Below, one piece after another: positions 35,394-45,378 of a stretch of 64,000 nt of DNA. The DNA is from Bacteroidaceae bacterium. GTDB taxonomy: Bacteria; Bacteroidota; Bacteroidia; Bacteroidales; Bacteroidaceae. The first letter of the stretch is position 1. Each line of letters opens with the position of its first letter. The DNA is taken from the NCBI GenBank assembly GCA_902362375.1, contig CABIVS010000001.1, positions 233,820-297,819 of the forward strand, in the 5' to 3' direction. The notes below the pieces were generated by a model. That model was given only the letters and a program-made list of their open reading frames with translations, was not told the origin of the DNA and searched no databases. A program made the position numbers and the translations under genes.

Positions 35394-36725
35394 ATGCAAA
35401 TCCCTCTAATAAGTGTTGGTATCCTTTCCGGGAAAGAGATTGAATTCTCTTTCCCGGTGAAATTTAATTCTTCTGTCGGAACGGAAATTTCCGGAACACA
35501 GAAAGTTATTTATCAGAATGGAAAGATTCATTGGCAAGGGAAAGAGTATAATGAATTATCTTTCACTTCCCAACAAAATGCACATGCTTTCTTTGAACTG
35601 AAAGATGTGACTATCGGAATCAACTTCCATTGGGAACGCAAAGAAGTCCAAAAATTCAAAGGGGAATTAAAAATTATCATCGAAGGAGAACAACTAACCG
35701 CTATCAATGTGATTTCCATTGAAGAATATCTCACCAGTGTCATTTCATCAGAGATGAGCGCAACAGCTTCTTTAGAACTACTAAAGGCTCACGCCGTCAT
35801 CTCCCGAAGCTGGTTACTTAATAAATTGAGAATTGAGAATGATAAATTAAAAAATACGATGCCGTCAAACAGCGCAGCCAATCCTCAATTTTCAATTCTC
35901 AATTCTCAATTTATAAAATGGTATGACCATGAAGCACATAAGAATTTCGATGTATGTGCAGACGATCATTGCCAGCGTTATCAGGGAATTACACGAGCCT
36001 CAACACCACAAGCCATCGAAGCAGTCTCCGCCACGCGGGGGGAAGTACTGATGTATAAAGGAGCAATTTGTGATGCCCGTTTCTCTAAATGTTGTGGCGG
36101 AGCTTTTGAAGAGTTCCAAAATTGTTGGGAAAACGTAAAGCATCCTTATCTAATCAGACAACGGGATAGCAAGACTGAAAAACGACTTCCCGATTTGACC
36201 ATAGAGACGGAAGCTGATAAATGGATACGTACCTCACCTGTTGCTTTCTGTAACACGCAGGATAAGAAAATCCTAAGTCAAGTATTAAACAACTACGATC
36301 AGGAAACTGCAGACTTCTATCGTTGGAAAGTCAGTTATTCCCAACAAGAGCTTTCAGAGCTGATTCATCAACGTTCAGGGATTGATTTCGGACAAATCAT
36401 TGATTTAATTCCTGTAGAACGGGGAACATCCGGACGTCTTGTCCGGCTAAAGATTGTAGGAACCTTACGGACACTCATCATTGGAAAAGAGTTGGAGATA
36501 CGCCGCACTCTATCGACTTCCCATCTTTACAGTTCCGCTTTTGTAGTAGACAAGGAGTACGGAGATGAATTTCCTTCCCGATTTATCCTCACCGGAGCCG
36601 GCTGGGGACACGGAGTGGGACTTTGCCAAATCGGTGCCGCCGTGATGGGAGAACAAGGTTATAAGTATGAAGAAATACTATCCCACTATTACCCCGGTAG
36701 TACACTTGAAAAACAATATAAATAA
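35394..36725 (+). CDS. SpoIID/LytB-domain protein with in-frame insertion
   Basis: Shows the SpoIID/LytB core: SIEEYLTSVISSEMSATASLELLKAHAVISRSWLL, then DVCADDHCQRYQG, CCGGAFEEF, and the terminal GWGHGVGLCQIGAAVMGEQGY. SpoIID in Bacillus is a lytic transglycosylase acting on peptide-free glycan. No clear signal peptide is seen at the N-terminus (MQIPLISVGILSG), which is odd for a wall enzyme. Between SRSWLL and the conserved WYD, a stretch of about 31 residues coded by a palindromic repeat (35821-35914) interrupts the domain without breaking the frame. It lies between the DUF4922 fusion and the muropeptide permease. Confidence 0.82.
   Translation: MQIPLISVGILSGKEIEFSFPVKFNSSVGTEISGTQKVIYQNGKIHWQGKEYNELSFTSQQNAHAFFELKDVTIGINFHWERKEVQKFKGELKIIIEGEQLTAINVISIEEYLTSVISSEMSATASLELLKAHAVISRSWLLNKLRIENDKLKNTMPSNSAANPQFSILNSQFIKWYDHEAHKNFDVCADDHCQRYQGITRASTPQAIEAVSATRGEVLMYKGAICDARFSKCCGGAFEEFQNCWENVKHPYLIRQRDSKTEKRLPDLTIETEADKWIRTSPVAFCNTQDKKILSQVLNNYDQETADFYRWKVSYSQQELSELIHQRSGIDFGQIIDLIPVERGTSGRLVRLKIVGTLRTLIIGKELEIRRTLSTSHLYSSAFVVDKEYGDEFPSRFILTGAGWGHGVGLCQIGAAVMGEQGYKYEEILSHYYPGSTLEKQYK
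35821..35914. repeat. 94-bp palindromic element inserted inside the SpoIID gene
   Basis: Bases 35821-35840 and 35895-35914 are perfect 20-bp reverse complements built from AATTGAG units (left arm) and CTCAATT units (right arm), around a 54-base centre. AATTGAGAATTGAG-type repeats are familiar in Bacteroides spacers, but here the element is inside a coding region and is translated. Confidence 0.75.
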
Positions 36726-36740
36726 AATCGAACGAATGCC

Positions 36741-38024
36741 ATGACAACACCCACTATAAAAAGAAATCCCTGGAGTTGGATTCCAACCCTCTATTTTGCA
36801 GAAGGATTGCCTTATGTAGCGGTAATGACTATTGCCGTCATCATGTACAAACGTCTGGGATTATCCAATACCGAAATAGCCTTATACACTTCCTGGCTTT
36901 ATCTTCCCTGGACTATCAAGCCGTTATGGAGTCCATTCGTCGATCTGGTAAAAACGAAACGTTCCTGGATTATCGCCATGCAAGGGTTCATCGCCGCCGG
37001 ATTTGCAGGCATCGCCTTTTTTATTCCAACGACACATTACGTACAATTCACTCTTGCTTTCTTTTGGTTATTGGCATTCAGTTCGGCTACGCATGACATC
37101 GCAGCAGACGGTTTTTATATGCTCGGACTCAACAACAAGGAACAATCTTTCTTTGTAGGCATCCGAAACACATTCTACCGACTCGCCAATATTTTCGGGC
37201 AAGGTATTCTCGTCATGCTGGCAGGATGGTTGGAAACCTCTCAAGGCAATATCCCTCTGGCATGGAGCATCACTTTTTACCTCCTGGCCGGATTATTCCT
37301 GGCTCTTACTTTGTACCATCGCTTTATCCTCCCCCATCCCGATTCCGATGTCAAACGTCCCGGACTCACAGCAGGTAAGCTATTAGAAGACTTTCTTCTG
37401 ACTTTTGTCACTTTCTTCAAAAAGAAACACCTGGGTCTCATGTTCTTTTTCCTGCTCACCTACCGATTGGGAGAATCGCAGCTAGCCAAAATAGCTTCCC
37501 CCTTTCTATTGGATACCGCTGAAAAAGGAGGTCTGTCCCTATCTACGGCAACAGTCGGAATGATCTACGGGACCATAGGTGTCGTAGCTTTGCTACTGGG
37601 AGGAATTATCAGCGGTTTTCTCGTTTCCCGTGACGGTTTCAAGAAGTGGATATTGCCCATGGCATTAGCCATCAATATTCCCGACCTATTATATGTGTGG
37701 ATGGCAGCCACTACTCCGGACAATACAATACTGATTGCCAGTTGCGTAGCCATCGAACAACTAGGGTATGGCTTCGGCTTTACCGCTTACATGCTTTACC
37801 TGATTTATATTGCGGAGGGTGAGCACAAAACTGCCCACTATGCCATCGGAACCGGATTCATGGCACTTGGAATGATGCTTCCGGGCATGCCGGCAGGATG
37901 GATACAGGAACATATCGGATATACTCATTTCTTTATATGGGTTTGTATCTGTACTCTGCCTGGTATTATTGCCGCACTAATGATTCGTAACCGGCTGGAA
38001 GATTCTTTTGGAAAGAAACAATGA
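36741..38024 (+). CDS. AmpG/MurT-type muropeptide MFS permease
   Basis: 427 residues and about 12 membrane helices with MFS/AmpG patterns: WIPTLYFAEGLPYVAVMTIAV at the start, LYTSWLYLPWTIKPLWSPFVD, and SSATHDIAADGFYMLGL. AmpG imports anhydro-muropeptides in Gram-negatives; in Tannerella forsythia the homologue MurT sits with murK and murQ and carries MurNAc. The gene order here is the same, so import of MurNAc or GlcNAc-anhMurNAc is likely. It is 15 bases after the SpoIID gene. Confidence 0.88.
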   Translation: MTTPTIKRNPWSWIPTLYFAEGLPYVAVMTIAVIMYKRLGLSNTEIALYTSWLYLPWTIKPLWSPFVDLVKTKRSWIIAMQGFIAAGFAGIAFFIPTTHYVQFTLAFFWLLAFSSATHDIAADGFYMLGLNNKEQSFFVGIRNTFYRLANIFGQGILVMLAGWLETSQGNIPLAWSITFYLLAGLFLALTLYHRFILPHPDSDVKRPGLTAGKLLEDFLLTFVTFFKKKHLGLMFFFLLTYRLGESQLAKIASPFLLDTAEKGGLSLSTATVGMIYGTIGVVALLLGGIISGFLVSRDGFKKWILPMALAINIPDLLYVWMAATTPDNTILIASCVAIEQLGYGFGFTAYMLYLIYIAEGEHKTAHYAIGTGFMALGMMLPGMPAGWIQEHIGYTHFFIWVCICTLPGIIAALMIRNRLEDSFGKKQ

Positions 38025-38070
38025 ACTTACTTACTGAATAACTTAACACATTAAAAAGATACATCAAGAT

Positions 38071-38922
38071 ATGATACTTATTGCAGATAGTGGTTCTACC
38101 AAGACCGACTGGTGTGTCATCCTCAACGGCACACCTATCAAACGGATTGGAACGAAAGGGCTTAACCCTTTCTTCCAGTCAGAAGAAGAAATTCAGCAAG
38201 AACTGACACATTCCCTCCTGCCACAATTGCCGGAAGGGACCATCAACTCCGTTTATTTCTATGGTGCAGGTTGTACACCCGAGAAAGCTCCCATCCTCCG
38301 ACGGGCGATAGCCGACAGTTTACCTATTGTCGGAAACATCAAAGCCTACTCGGATATGTTGGCTGCTGCCCGTGGATTATGCGGCCATGAAGCAGGCATT
38401 GCCTGTGTTCTGGGAACAGGTTCCAACTCCTGTTTCTATGATGGAAAAGAAATTGTCAACAACATCTCTCCTTTAGGCTTTATCCTGGGCGACGAGGGAA
38501 GTGGAGCCGTCCTTGGCAAATTACTGGTGGGAGACATTCTGAAGAATCAACTTTCGCCTGCCATCAAAGAAGCATTTCTAAAACAATTCGACCTGACAGC
38601 TCCCGAAATCATCGACCGGGTTTACCGTCAGCCCTTCCCGAATCGTTTCCTGGCGAGTCTGTCCCCTTTTATAGCGCAACATCTGGAAGAGCCGGGGATA
38701 CGACAATTAGTGCTTGGCAGTTTTATTGCTTTCTTCCGAAGAAACGTAATGCAATATGATTACACGCAGTATCCTGCACACTTTATCGGATCAGTAGCTC
38801 ACTGCTACAGGGAGATATTACAAGAAGCTGCACAAGAGACAGGTATCAGAATCGGAAGGATTCTGCAAAGTCCGATGGAGGGATTAATTTTATATCATAC
38901 CGCTTCATCTCAATCCTTGTAA
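38071..38922 (+). CDS. murK: BadF/BadG-type N-acetylmuramic acid (amino sugar) kinase
   Basis: A 283-residue ASKHA kinase: phosphate-1 loop IADSGSTKTDW at the N-terminus, CVLGTGSNSCFYDG near residue 115, and LGDEGSGAVLGKLL near 145. It belongs to the BadF/BadG group that includes GlcNAc kinase and the Tannerella/Clostridium MurK. Its position directly before murQ indicates it makes MurNAc-6-phosphate, the MurQ substrate; GlcNAc may also be used. It starts 46 bases after the permease gene. Confidence 0.85.
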   Translation: MILIADSGSTKTDWCVILNGTPIKRIGTKGLNPFFQSEEEIQQELTHSLLPQLPEGTINSVYFYGAGCTPEKAPILRRAIADSLPIVGNIKAYSDMLAAARGLCGHEAGIACVLGTGSNSCFYDGKEIVNNISPLGFILGDEGSGAVLGKLLVGDILKNQLSPAIKEAFLKQFDLTAPEIIDRVYRQPFPNRFLASLSPFIAQHLEEPGIRQLVLGSFIAFFRRNVMQYDYTQYPAHFIGSVAHCYREILQEAAQETGIRIGRILQSPMEGLILYHTASSQSL

Positions 38923-38953
38923 TTTGTATTTTTAGTCAATCGCCATTACCAAT

Positions 38954-39769
38954 ATGCAGATAACCGAACAATCGTCGCTCTACGACAATTTAGAAAAGAA
39001 GTCCGTACGGGAAATATTAGAAGACATTAACCGGGAAGACCAAAAGGTAGCGTTAGCCGTTCAAAAAGCCATTCCACAAATCGAACTGCTCGTCAACCAG
39101 ATTGTGCCCCGCATGAAACAGGGTGGACGTATCTTTTACATGGGCGCAGGTACCAGCGGCCGCTTGGGAGTGCTGGACGCTTCGGAGATACCACCGACAT
39201 TCGGAATGCCTCCTACCTGGATTATCGGATTGATAGCCGGTGGAGATACCGCCCTGCGCAATCCGGTAGAAGGTGCCGAGGACGATATGAACCGGGGATG
39301 GGAAGAACTTACGGAATATCATATCAACCCCAAAGACACCGTGATTGGCATTGCTGCTTCGGGCACTACTCCTTATGTAATCGGTGCCTTGCGGGAAGCT
39401 CGCAAGTATGGCATCCTGACAGGTTGCATCACCAGCAATCCGGATTCTCCGATGGCGGCAGAAGCAGATGTCGCCATCGAAATGATTGTCGGTCCGGAAT
39501 ATGTCACGGGAAGTTCGAGAATGAAATCAGGCACCGGACAGAAAATGATTCTGAACATGATTAGTACGTCGGTGATGATTCAACTCGGACGGGTGAAAGG
39601 AAATAAGATGGTAAATATGCAGCTTAGTAACCATAAACTAGTGGAAAGAGGAACCAGAATGATTATGGAGGAATTGGGATTAGAGCATGACCATGCACAA
39701 AAATTGTTGCTGTTATACGGTTCGGTTAAAAAAGCGATTGACGCTTATCAACACTCAAAAGACTATTAA
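38954..39769 (+). CDS. murQ: N-acetylmuramic acid 6-phosphate etherase
   Basis: Cleaves the lactyl ether of MurNAc-6-phosphate to give GlcNAc-6-phosphate and D-lactate. The SIS-domain signature GAGTSGRLGVLDASE lies near residue 62, GGDTALRNPVEGAEDD near 96 and SSRMKSGTGQKMILNM near 193. It is 271 residues, a little shorter than E. coli MurQ (about 298), as the C-terminal extension is reduced. It is last in the cluster; the 261-bp spacer after it holds a short AT-rich hairpin (39804-39820) and the promoter of the next gene. Confidence 0.95.
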   Translation: MQITEQSSLYDNLEKKSVREILEDINREDQKVALAVQKAIPQIELLVNQIVPRMKQGGRIFYMGAGTSGRLGVLDASEIPPTFGMPPTWIIGLIAGGDTALRNPVEGAEDDMNRGWEELTEYHINPKDTVIGIAASGTTPYVIGALREARKYGILTGCITSNPDSPMAAEADVAIEMIVGPEYVTGSSRMKSGTGQKMILNMISTSVMIQLGRVKGNKMVNMQLSNHKLVERGTRMIMEELGLEHDHAQKLLLLYGSVKKAIDAYQHSKDY

Positions 39770-39959
39770 GCACACTAAAGCCCCCACACATACAAGATAA
39801 AAAGATTTTGAAACAAAATCAAAAATATTTATTGAGCAAATCTGTTTGTTCACACTCCCTCATATTATTTCTAAAGAAAAAACTTCCCCAAAAAGTCGAT
39901 AGGTATCAACAGTATAAATAATTGTAACATACCAAAAGCCCGTTCTTATCAATACCAAC

Positions 39960-39967
39960 TATCTTTG
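39960..39967 (+). promoter_or_regulatory. -7 promoter element of the GH115 gene
   Basis: TATCTTTG matches TAnnTTTG, 63 bases before the GH115 ATG. Confidence 0.55.
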
Positions 39968-40030
39968 CATCGTGTCACAATACAAGTGGAATAATAAATA
40001 ATTAACCACAAATTATTAAATATTGAAACC

Positions 40031-42571
40031 ATGAAAAAGTTATTTCTATTCTTCTATCTCTCTGTTGTGGGTATAGCGGCATTTGCCGCTGAACCATTCG
40101 TAGTATTCACAGCAACCGGCAATCATTTCCCGTTGGTTGCCAACGGAGTTCCTTGTCCGATATACATAGATTCTTCCGAAGACAAAGGAGTCATGATTGC
40201 TGCCGGCAATCTTCAACAAGACATACTGCAGGTATGCGGAGAAAAGCCCGAACTCTTAACAAGCGCAAGTTCAAAACAATGTATCATTGCAGGTACTTAT
40301 GGCACTCCTTTTATAAAGAAGCTGATGTCGGCAGGAAAAATAGACAAAAAGGAATTGGATGGGAAAAATGAAAAATATATCCTGCAAATCATCGCCAATC
40401 CTTGTGAGGGAATAGATGAAGCGGTAGTTATCATCGGCAGCGACAGACGTGGTACTATTTATGGTATCTACGAACTTTCCGAACAGATGGGAGTATCTCC
40501 CTGGTATTGGTGGGCAGATGTTCCCGTCATGAAACAACCCAACGTATATATTAAACCCGGACAATACTCGGACGGAGAGCCGGCCGTAACCTATCGCGGT
40601 ATCTTTCTGAATGATGAAGCACCGTGTCTTACCCAATGGGTAAAACACACTTACAGCACCAACTATGGCGACCATCGTTTTTATGCACGGGTGTGTGAAC
40701 TGATACTACGCCTAAAAGGTAATTTCCTTTGGCCGGCCATGTGGAACTGGGCTTTCTATGCTGACGATCTGCAGAACAGCAAGACAGCAAGTGAAATGGG
40801 AGTCATTATCGGCACGTCCCACCACGAACCGATGGCACGCAACCATCAAGAATGGTCACGCAAGCGCAAAGAATATGGTGCATGGGATTATACAACTAAC
40901 AAAAAAGTGATCGATCAGTTTTTCCGTGAAGGCATCGAACGGATGCAGGGCACAGAAGATATCGTAACCATCGGTATGCGCGGAGACGGTGACGCAGCCA
41001 TGAGTAAAAGTACCAATGTGAAACTTCTGGAGAATGTAGTCAAGAATCAGCGCAAGATTATTGAAGAAGTCACCAAACGTCCGGCCAAAGAAACTCCGCA
41101 AGTATGGGCGTTGTATAAAGAAGTATTGGATTATTACGATAAAGGTATGCGTGTGCCCGATGATGTAATCATGCTATTGTGTGATGACAATTGGGGCAAT
41201 GTATGCCGCCTGCCAAATGCCAAGGAACGTAAGCATCCGGGCGGTTGGGGTATGTATTACCATGTAGACTACGTAGGTGCTCCGAGAAACTCCAAATGGC
41301 TGAACGTAACCCCTATACAAAATATGTGGGAGCAACTTCAACTCACATACGATTATGGAGTAGAAAAGCTGTGGATACTGAATGTAGGCGATTTGAAACC
41401 AATGGAATATCCGATCACGCTCTTCATGGATATAGCATGGAATCCCAAACAATTCAACGTCTCTAACTTGCTGGATCATCCCCGTCGTTTCTGCGCGCAG
41501 CAGTTTGGCGAAGATCAGGCGGATGAAGCTATGCGAATCTTAAACCTGTACAGCAAATACAACGGCCGAGTGACGGGAGAAATGCTCGACCGGAATACTT
41601 ATAACCTGGAGACCGGCGAATGGAAACAAGTATCTGATGAATATCTGAAACTGGAAGCGGAAGCTTTGAGACAATACATATCACTAGAACCGGAATATAA
41701 AGATGCCTACAAGCAATTAATCCTCTTCCCCGTTCAAGCCATGGCAAACCTGTACGAAATGTATTATGCACAAGCCATGAACCATAAATTGTACAAAGAA
41801 AACAATCCGCAAGCTAACGAATGGGCAGATAAAGTGGAACAGGCTTTTGCACGGGATAAAGCGTTGAGTGACGATTATAACAACGTTATGTCCGGCGGCA
41901 AATGGAAGAATATGATGATTCAGAAACATATCGGTTATACATCATGGAATGATAACTTCCCTGCTGATACACTGCCTAAAATCTACCGAATCAAACATCC
42001 GGAAAAGGCTGCCGGCGGATACGTCTTCACTGGGCAAGACGGATATGTAGCTATGGAAGCCGAGCATTATTACAGCGCTAAAGCAGCACCAAGGACGGAA
42101 TGGACAGTGATTCCCTATATGGGACGTACCCTTAGTGGCATGGCTCTGATGCCTTACACACAACCGACCAGCGGAGCTTCTATCTCCTACAAGATAAAGT
42201 TGCCTAAAGGAATTGACAAGGTGACTGTCCATGTGATAGTAAAATCAACTCTTGCTTTCCACGATCGCAAAGGACATGAGTATAGTATCGGATTTGAAGG
42301 AGGAAAGGATCAGACGATCAATTTCAATCATAACTTAAATGAGCTTCCTGAAAATGTATACAGCATATACTATCCGACAGTTGCACGACGCATCGTTGAG
42401 AAAAAAGCAAAACTGAATGTACCGAATACATCAGACGGTATGCAAACAATCACTTTCAAACCTCTTGATCCGGGCATTGTACTTGAGAAGTTGGTTGTAG
42501 ATTACGGAGGTTACAAGAAATCCTATCTGTTTATGAACGAATCAAAGAATAAGAGAACAAACCTGCAATAA
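40031..42571 (+). CDS. GH115 xylan alpha-1,2-glucuronidase
   Basis: Removes (4-O-methyl)glucuronic acid from xylan, including from internal xylose. Signal peptide ([19 protein letters not shown]) then GH115 motifs: [71 protein letters not shown] and [14 protein letters not shown]. At 846 residues it has the typical Bacteroides GH115 length, including the C-terminal domain seen in BtGH115A-like enzymes. It is first of two plus-strand xylan side-chain genes, with its own promoter. It would act in the periplasm on imported oligosaccharides. Confidence 0.92.
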   Translation: MKKLFLFFYLSVVGIAAFAAEPFVVFTATGNHFPLVANGVPCPIYIDSSEDKGVMIAAGNLQQDILQVCGEKPELLTSASSKQCIIAGTYGTPFIKKLMSAGKIDKKELDGKNEKYILQIIANPCEGIDEAVVIIGSDRRGTIYGIYELSEQMGVSPWYWWADVPVMKQPNVYIKPGQYSDGEPAVTYRGIFLNDEAPCLTQWVKHTYSTNYGDHRFYARVCELILRLKGNFLWPAMWNWAFYADDLQNSKTASEMGVIIGTSHHEPMARNHQEWSRKRKEYGAWDYTTNKKVIDQFFREGIERMQGTEDIVTIGMRGDGDAAMSKSTNVKLLENVVKNQRKIIEEVTKRPAKETPQVWALYKEVLDYYDKGMRVPDDVIMLLCDDNWGNVCRLPNAKERKHPGGWGMYYHVDYVGAPRNSKWLNVTPIQNMWEQLQLTYDYGVEKLWILNVGDLKPMEYPITLFMDIAWNPKQFNVSNLLDHPRRFCAQQFGEDQADEAMRILNLYSKYNGRVTGEMLDRNTYNLETGEWKQVSDEYLKLEAEALRQYISLEPEYKDAYKQLILFPVQAMANLYEMYYAQAMNHKLYKENNPQANEWADKVEQAFARDKALSDDYNNVMSGGKWKNMMIQKHIGYTSWNDNFPADTLPKIYRIKHPEKAAGGYVFTGQDGYVAMEAEHYYSAKAAPRTEWTVIPYMGRTLSGMALMPYTQPTSGASISYKIKLPKGIDKVTVHVIVKSTLAFHDRKGHEYSIGFEGGKDQTINFNHNLNELPENVYSIYYPTVARRIVEKKAKLNVPNTSDGMQTITFKPLDPGIVLEKLVVDYGGYKKSYLFMNESKNKRTNLQ

Positions 42572-42602
42572 ATATAAAATATCCATGTATTGTGAGAAAG
42601 GA

Positions 42603-42675
42603 TTCCCTATTAGTAGGGAAAAGATTCCCTCATTTTGTGAGAACAAATTCCCATAAAATGAGAGAATCTCTTCCC
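42603..42675 (+). promoter_or_regulatory. alternative RNA hairpins upstream of GH95
   Basis: TTCCCTA (42603-42609) can pair with TAGGGAA (42614-42620). The GGGAA at 42616-42620 can instead close a longer stem with TTCCC at 42671-42675, containing inner helices AGATT/AATCT and TCATTTT/AAAATGA. The two folds exclude each other. The element lies about 110 bases before the GH95 ATG, with no T-run for simple termination. Confidence 0.5.
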
Positions 42676-42783
42676 ACAATATATGGAACAACTAGAGAAT
42701 ATAATGACAGTCAACAGAAGATGCATGGTTTTATCCTGTGGAACATACACTATATCTATTATTTGCTACAAATCCATATAATT

Positions 42784-45219
42784 ATGAACAGAAACACTTT
42801 TTTTGTATTATTCCTATTAATAAGCAACCTTGTTTCAGGACAGGACCTGAAGCTGTGGTATAGTCAACCTGCACAAAATTGGTCGGAAGCTCTTCCTATT
42901 GGTAACTCCCGTCTTGGAGCCATGGTATATGGCGGAATCGAACGCGAAGAATTACAACTTAACGAAGAAACATTTTGGGCAGGTTCTCCATACAATAACA
43001 ATAACCCGAATGCCGTACATGTGCTACCGGTTGTACGCAAACTGATTTTTGAAGGGAGAAACAAGGAAGCGCAAAGGCTCATTGACGCCAACTTCTTAAC
43101 CCGGCAACACGGAATGAGCTATCTGACATTAGGTAGTCTTTACCTAGAATTTCCGGAACACCAAAATGCATCCGGCTTCTACCGCGATCTGAACCTGGAG
43201 AATGCAACGGCAACTACCCGTTATCAAGTGGATGACGTCACTTATACCCGCACCACTTTTACTTCATTTACTGATAATGTCATTATTATGCATATCAAAG
43301 CAAGTAAAGCAAACGCACTGAACTTTACTATTGCATATAACTGTCCTTTAGTACATAAGGTGAATGTTCAGAATGATAAGCTGACCGTCACCTGTCAAGG
43401 GAAAGAGCAGGAAGGTTTGAAAGCCGCACTACGGGCAGAATGTCAAATCCAAGTAAAAACGAATGGCACTCTCCGCCCGGCAGGAAATACTCTCCAAATA
43501 AATGAAGGAACAGAAGCCACCCTTTATATATCGGCAGCAACCAACTACGTAAACTACCAGGATGTCAGCGCCGATGAATCCCACCGGACCAGCGAATATC
43601 TGAAAAGAGCAATGCAAATACCTTACGAAAAAGCTCTCAAAAACCATATCGCTTATTATAAAAAACAATTTGACCGTGTACGCCTTACATTACCGGCAGG
43701 CAAAGCTTCCCAACTGGAGACTCCCAAACGAATTGAAAACTTCGGAAATGGGGAAGACATGGCAATGGCAGCTCTACTTTTCCATTATGGGCGTTATCTG
43801 CTGATTTCTTCTTCGCAACCGGGTGGGCAACCGACTAATCTGCAAGGTATATGGAATAACAGTACTCATGCACCCTGGGATAGCAAATACACCATCAATA
43901 TCAATACAGAAATGAACTATTGGCCGGCAGAAGTCACTAATTTAAGTGAAACACATAGCCCGCTATTCTCAATGTTGAGAGATTTATCCGTCACAGGAGC
44001 CAAAACCGCCCGAAGCATGTATAACTCACGCGGATGGGTGGCACATCATAACACCGACTTATGGAGAATCTGTGGTGTAGTCGATTTTGCAGCAGCCGGC
44101 ATGTGGCCTAGCGGCGGCGCCTGGTTGGCCCAACATATCTGGCAACATTATCTTTTCACCGGAGATAAAGAATTTCTAAAAGAATATTATCCGATACTGA
44201 AAGGAACCGCACAATTCTATATGGACTTTCTGGTGGAACATCCTACCTATAAATGGCTGGTGGTAGTTCCCTCCGTATCACCGGAACATGGTCCGGTCAC
44301 TGCCGGATGCACCATGGATAACCAGATTGCTTTTGATGCACTGCATAATACCTTACTGGCTTCATACATCGCTGGTGAAGCCCCTTCTTTCCAAGACTCC
44401 CTAAAACAAACGCTAGAGAAATTGCCACCTATGCAAATAGGGAAACATAACCAACTACAAGAATGGCTGGAAGATGTTGACAATCCCAAGGACGAGCACC
44501 GTCATATTTCACATTTGTACGGGCTATATCCGAGTAACCAAATTTCTCCATACTCGAATCCCGAGTTATTTCAGGCAGCAAAAAACACATTGGTGCAACG
44601 CGGTGATAAGGCTACCGGTTGGAGTATCGGCTGGAAAGTCAATTTCTGGGCACGTATGCTGGATGGAAACCATGCCTTCCAAATCATCAAAAATATGATT
44701 CAACTATTGCCCAACGATAACTTGGCTAAAGAATATCCGAGCGGACGTACCTATCCCAATATGCTGGATGCTCATCCGCCTTTCCAGATTGACGGTAATT
44801 TCGGTTATACAGCCGGAGTAGCGGAAATGTTGCTCCAAAGTCATGACGGTGCCGTACATTTATTGCCGGCATTGCCTGATGCATGGGAAGAAGGGAGTGT
44901 GAAGGGGCTGGTGGCACGTGGAAACTTTACTGTTGATATGGACTGGAAAAACAATGTGTTAAATAAAGCGATCATCCAGTCGAATATAGGCGGTACGCTC
45001 CGCATCCGATCTTATGTTCCCCTGAAAGGGAAAGGCTTAAAACAAGTAAACGGGAAAGAGTGCTCAAATAGATTATTCGCCACCACTCCTATCAAGCAAC
45101 CTCTTGTAGCCAAAGGGGTAAGTGCGCAGTCTCCCAAACTGCAGAAGGTTTACGAATATGACATCGAAACAAAGGCCGGTAAAAGCTATATTGTAAATAC
45201 AATAAAAGGAAAACAATAA
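42784..45219 (+). CDS. GH95 alpha-L-fucosidase/alpha-L-galactosidase
   Basis: Signal peptide [19 protein letters not shown], then the GH95 start [30 protein letters not shown]. Further GH95 motifs are [51 protein letters not shown] and [20 protein letters not shown]. The frame opens 192 bases earlier at 42592, but those codons cover the structured leader and carry no signal peptide. GH95 members of Bacteroides xylan loci remove alpha-L-galactose from cereal glucuronoarabinoxylan, likely the role here beside GH115; alpha-L-fucosidase is the alternative. It is 811 residues, normal for the family. Confidence 0.9.
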   Translation: MNRNTFFVLFLLISNLVSGQDLKLWYSQPAQNWSEALPIGNSRLGAMVYGGIEREELQLNEETFWAGSPYNNNNPNAVHVLPVVRKLIFEGRNKEAQRLIDANFLTRQHGMSYLTLGSLYLEFPEHQNASGFYRDLNLENATATTRYQVDDVTYTRTTFTSFTDNVIIMHIKASKANALNFTIAYNCPLVHKVNVQNDKLTVTCQGKEQEGLKAALRAECQIQVKTNGTLRPAGNTLQINEGTEATLYISAATNYVNYQDVSADESHRTSEYLKRAMQIPYEKALKNHIAYYKKQFDRVRLTLPAGKASQLETPKRIENFGNGEDMAMAALLFHYGRYLLISSSQPGGQPTNLQGIWNNSTHAPWDSKYTININTEMNYWPAEVTNLSETHSPLFSMLRDLSVTGAKTARSMYNSRGWVAHHNTDLWRICGVVDFAAAGMWPSGGAWLAQHIWQHYLFTGDKEFLKEYYPILKGTAQFYMDFLVEHPTYKWLVVVPSVSPEHGPVTAGCTMDNQIAFDALHNTLLASYIAGEAPSFQDSLKQTLEKLPPMQIGKHNQLQEWLEDVDNPKDEHRHISHLYGLYPSNQISPYSNPELFQAAKNTLVQRGDKATGWSIGWKVNFWARMLDGNHAFQIIKNMIQLLPNDNLAKEYPSGRTYPNMLDAHPPFQIDGNFGYTAGVAEMLLQSHDGAVHLLPALPDAWEEGSVKGLVARGNFTVDMDWKNNVLNKAIIQSNIGGTLRIRSYVPLKGKGLKQVNGKECSNRLFATTPIKQPLVAKGVSAQSPKLQKVYEYDIETKAGKSYIVNTIKGKQ

Positions 45220-45345
45220 TACATAAGGAAAGGTTAATCTTTTCTCATGTTACATTTTTCACGAACGATGTTACAACATCCGATTGCACTCCCGGAGCCT
45301 ATTGAAAATATTCATCTTTTATTAGGTTATATTTAGGTTTTTAGT

Positions 45346-45353
45346 TTTCTTTG
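45346..45353 (+). promoter_or_regulatory. -7-like promoter element of the hybrid regulator
   Basis: TTTCTTTG, one mismatch to TAnnTTTG, 25 bases before the ATG at 45379. Confidence 0.4.
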
Positions 45354-45378
45354 TACTACCAACAACGATCTATAAACT

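Noticed and set aside
39804..39820. Terminator after murQ (GATTTTG/CAAAATC)
   Set aside because: Seven-base AT-rich stem with no T-run on the plus strand; too weak to call.
42592..42783. N-terminal extension of GH95
   Set aside because: The codons cover the structured leader; the signal peptide starts at 42784.
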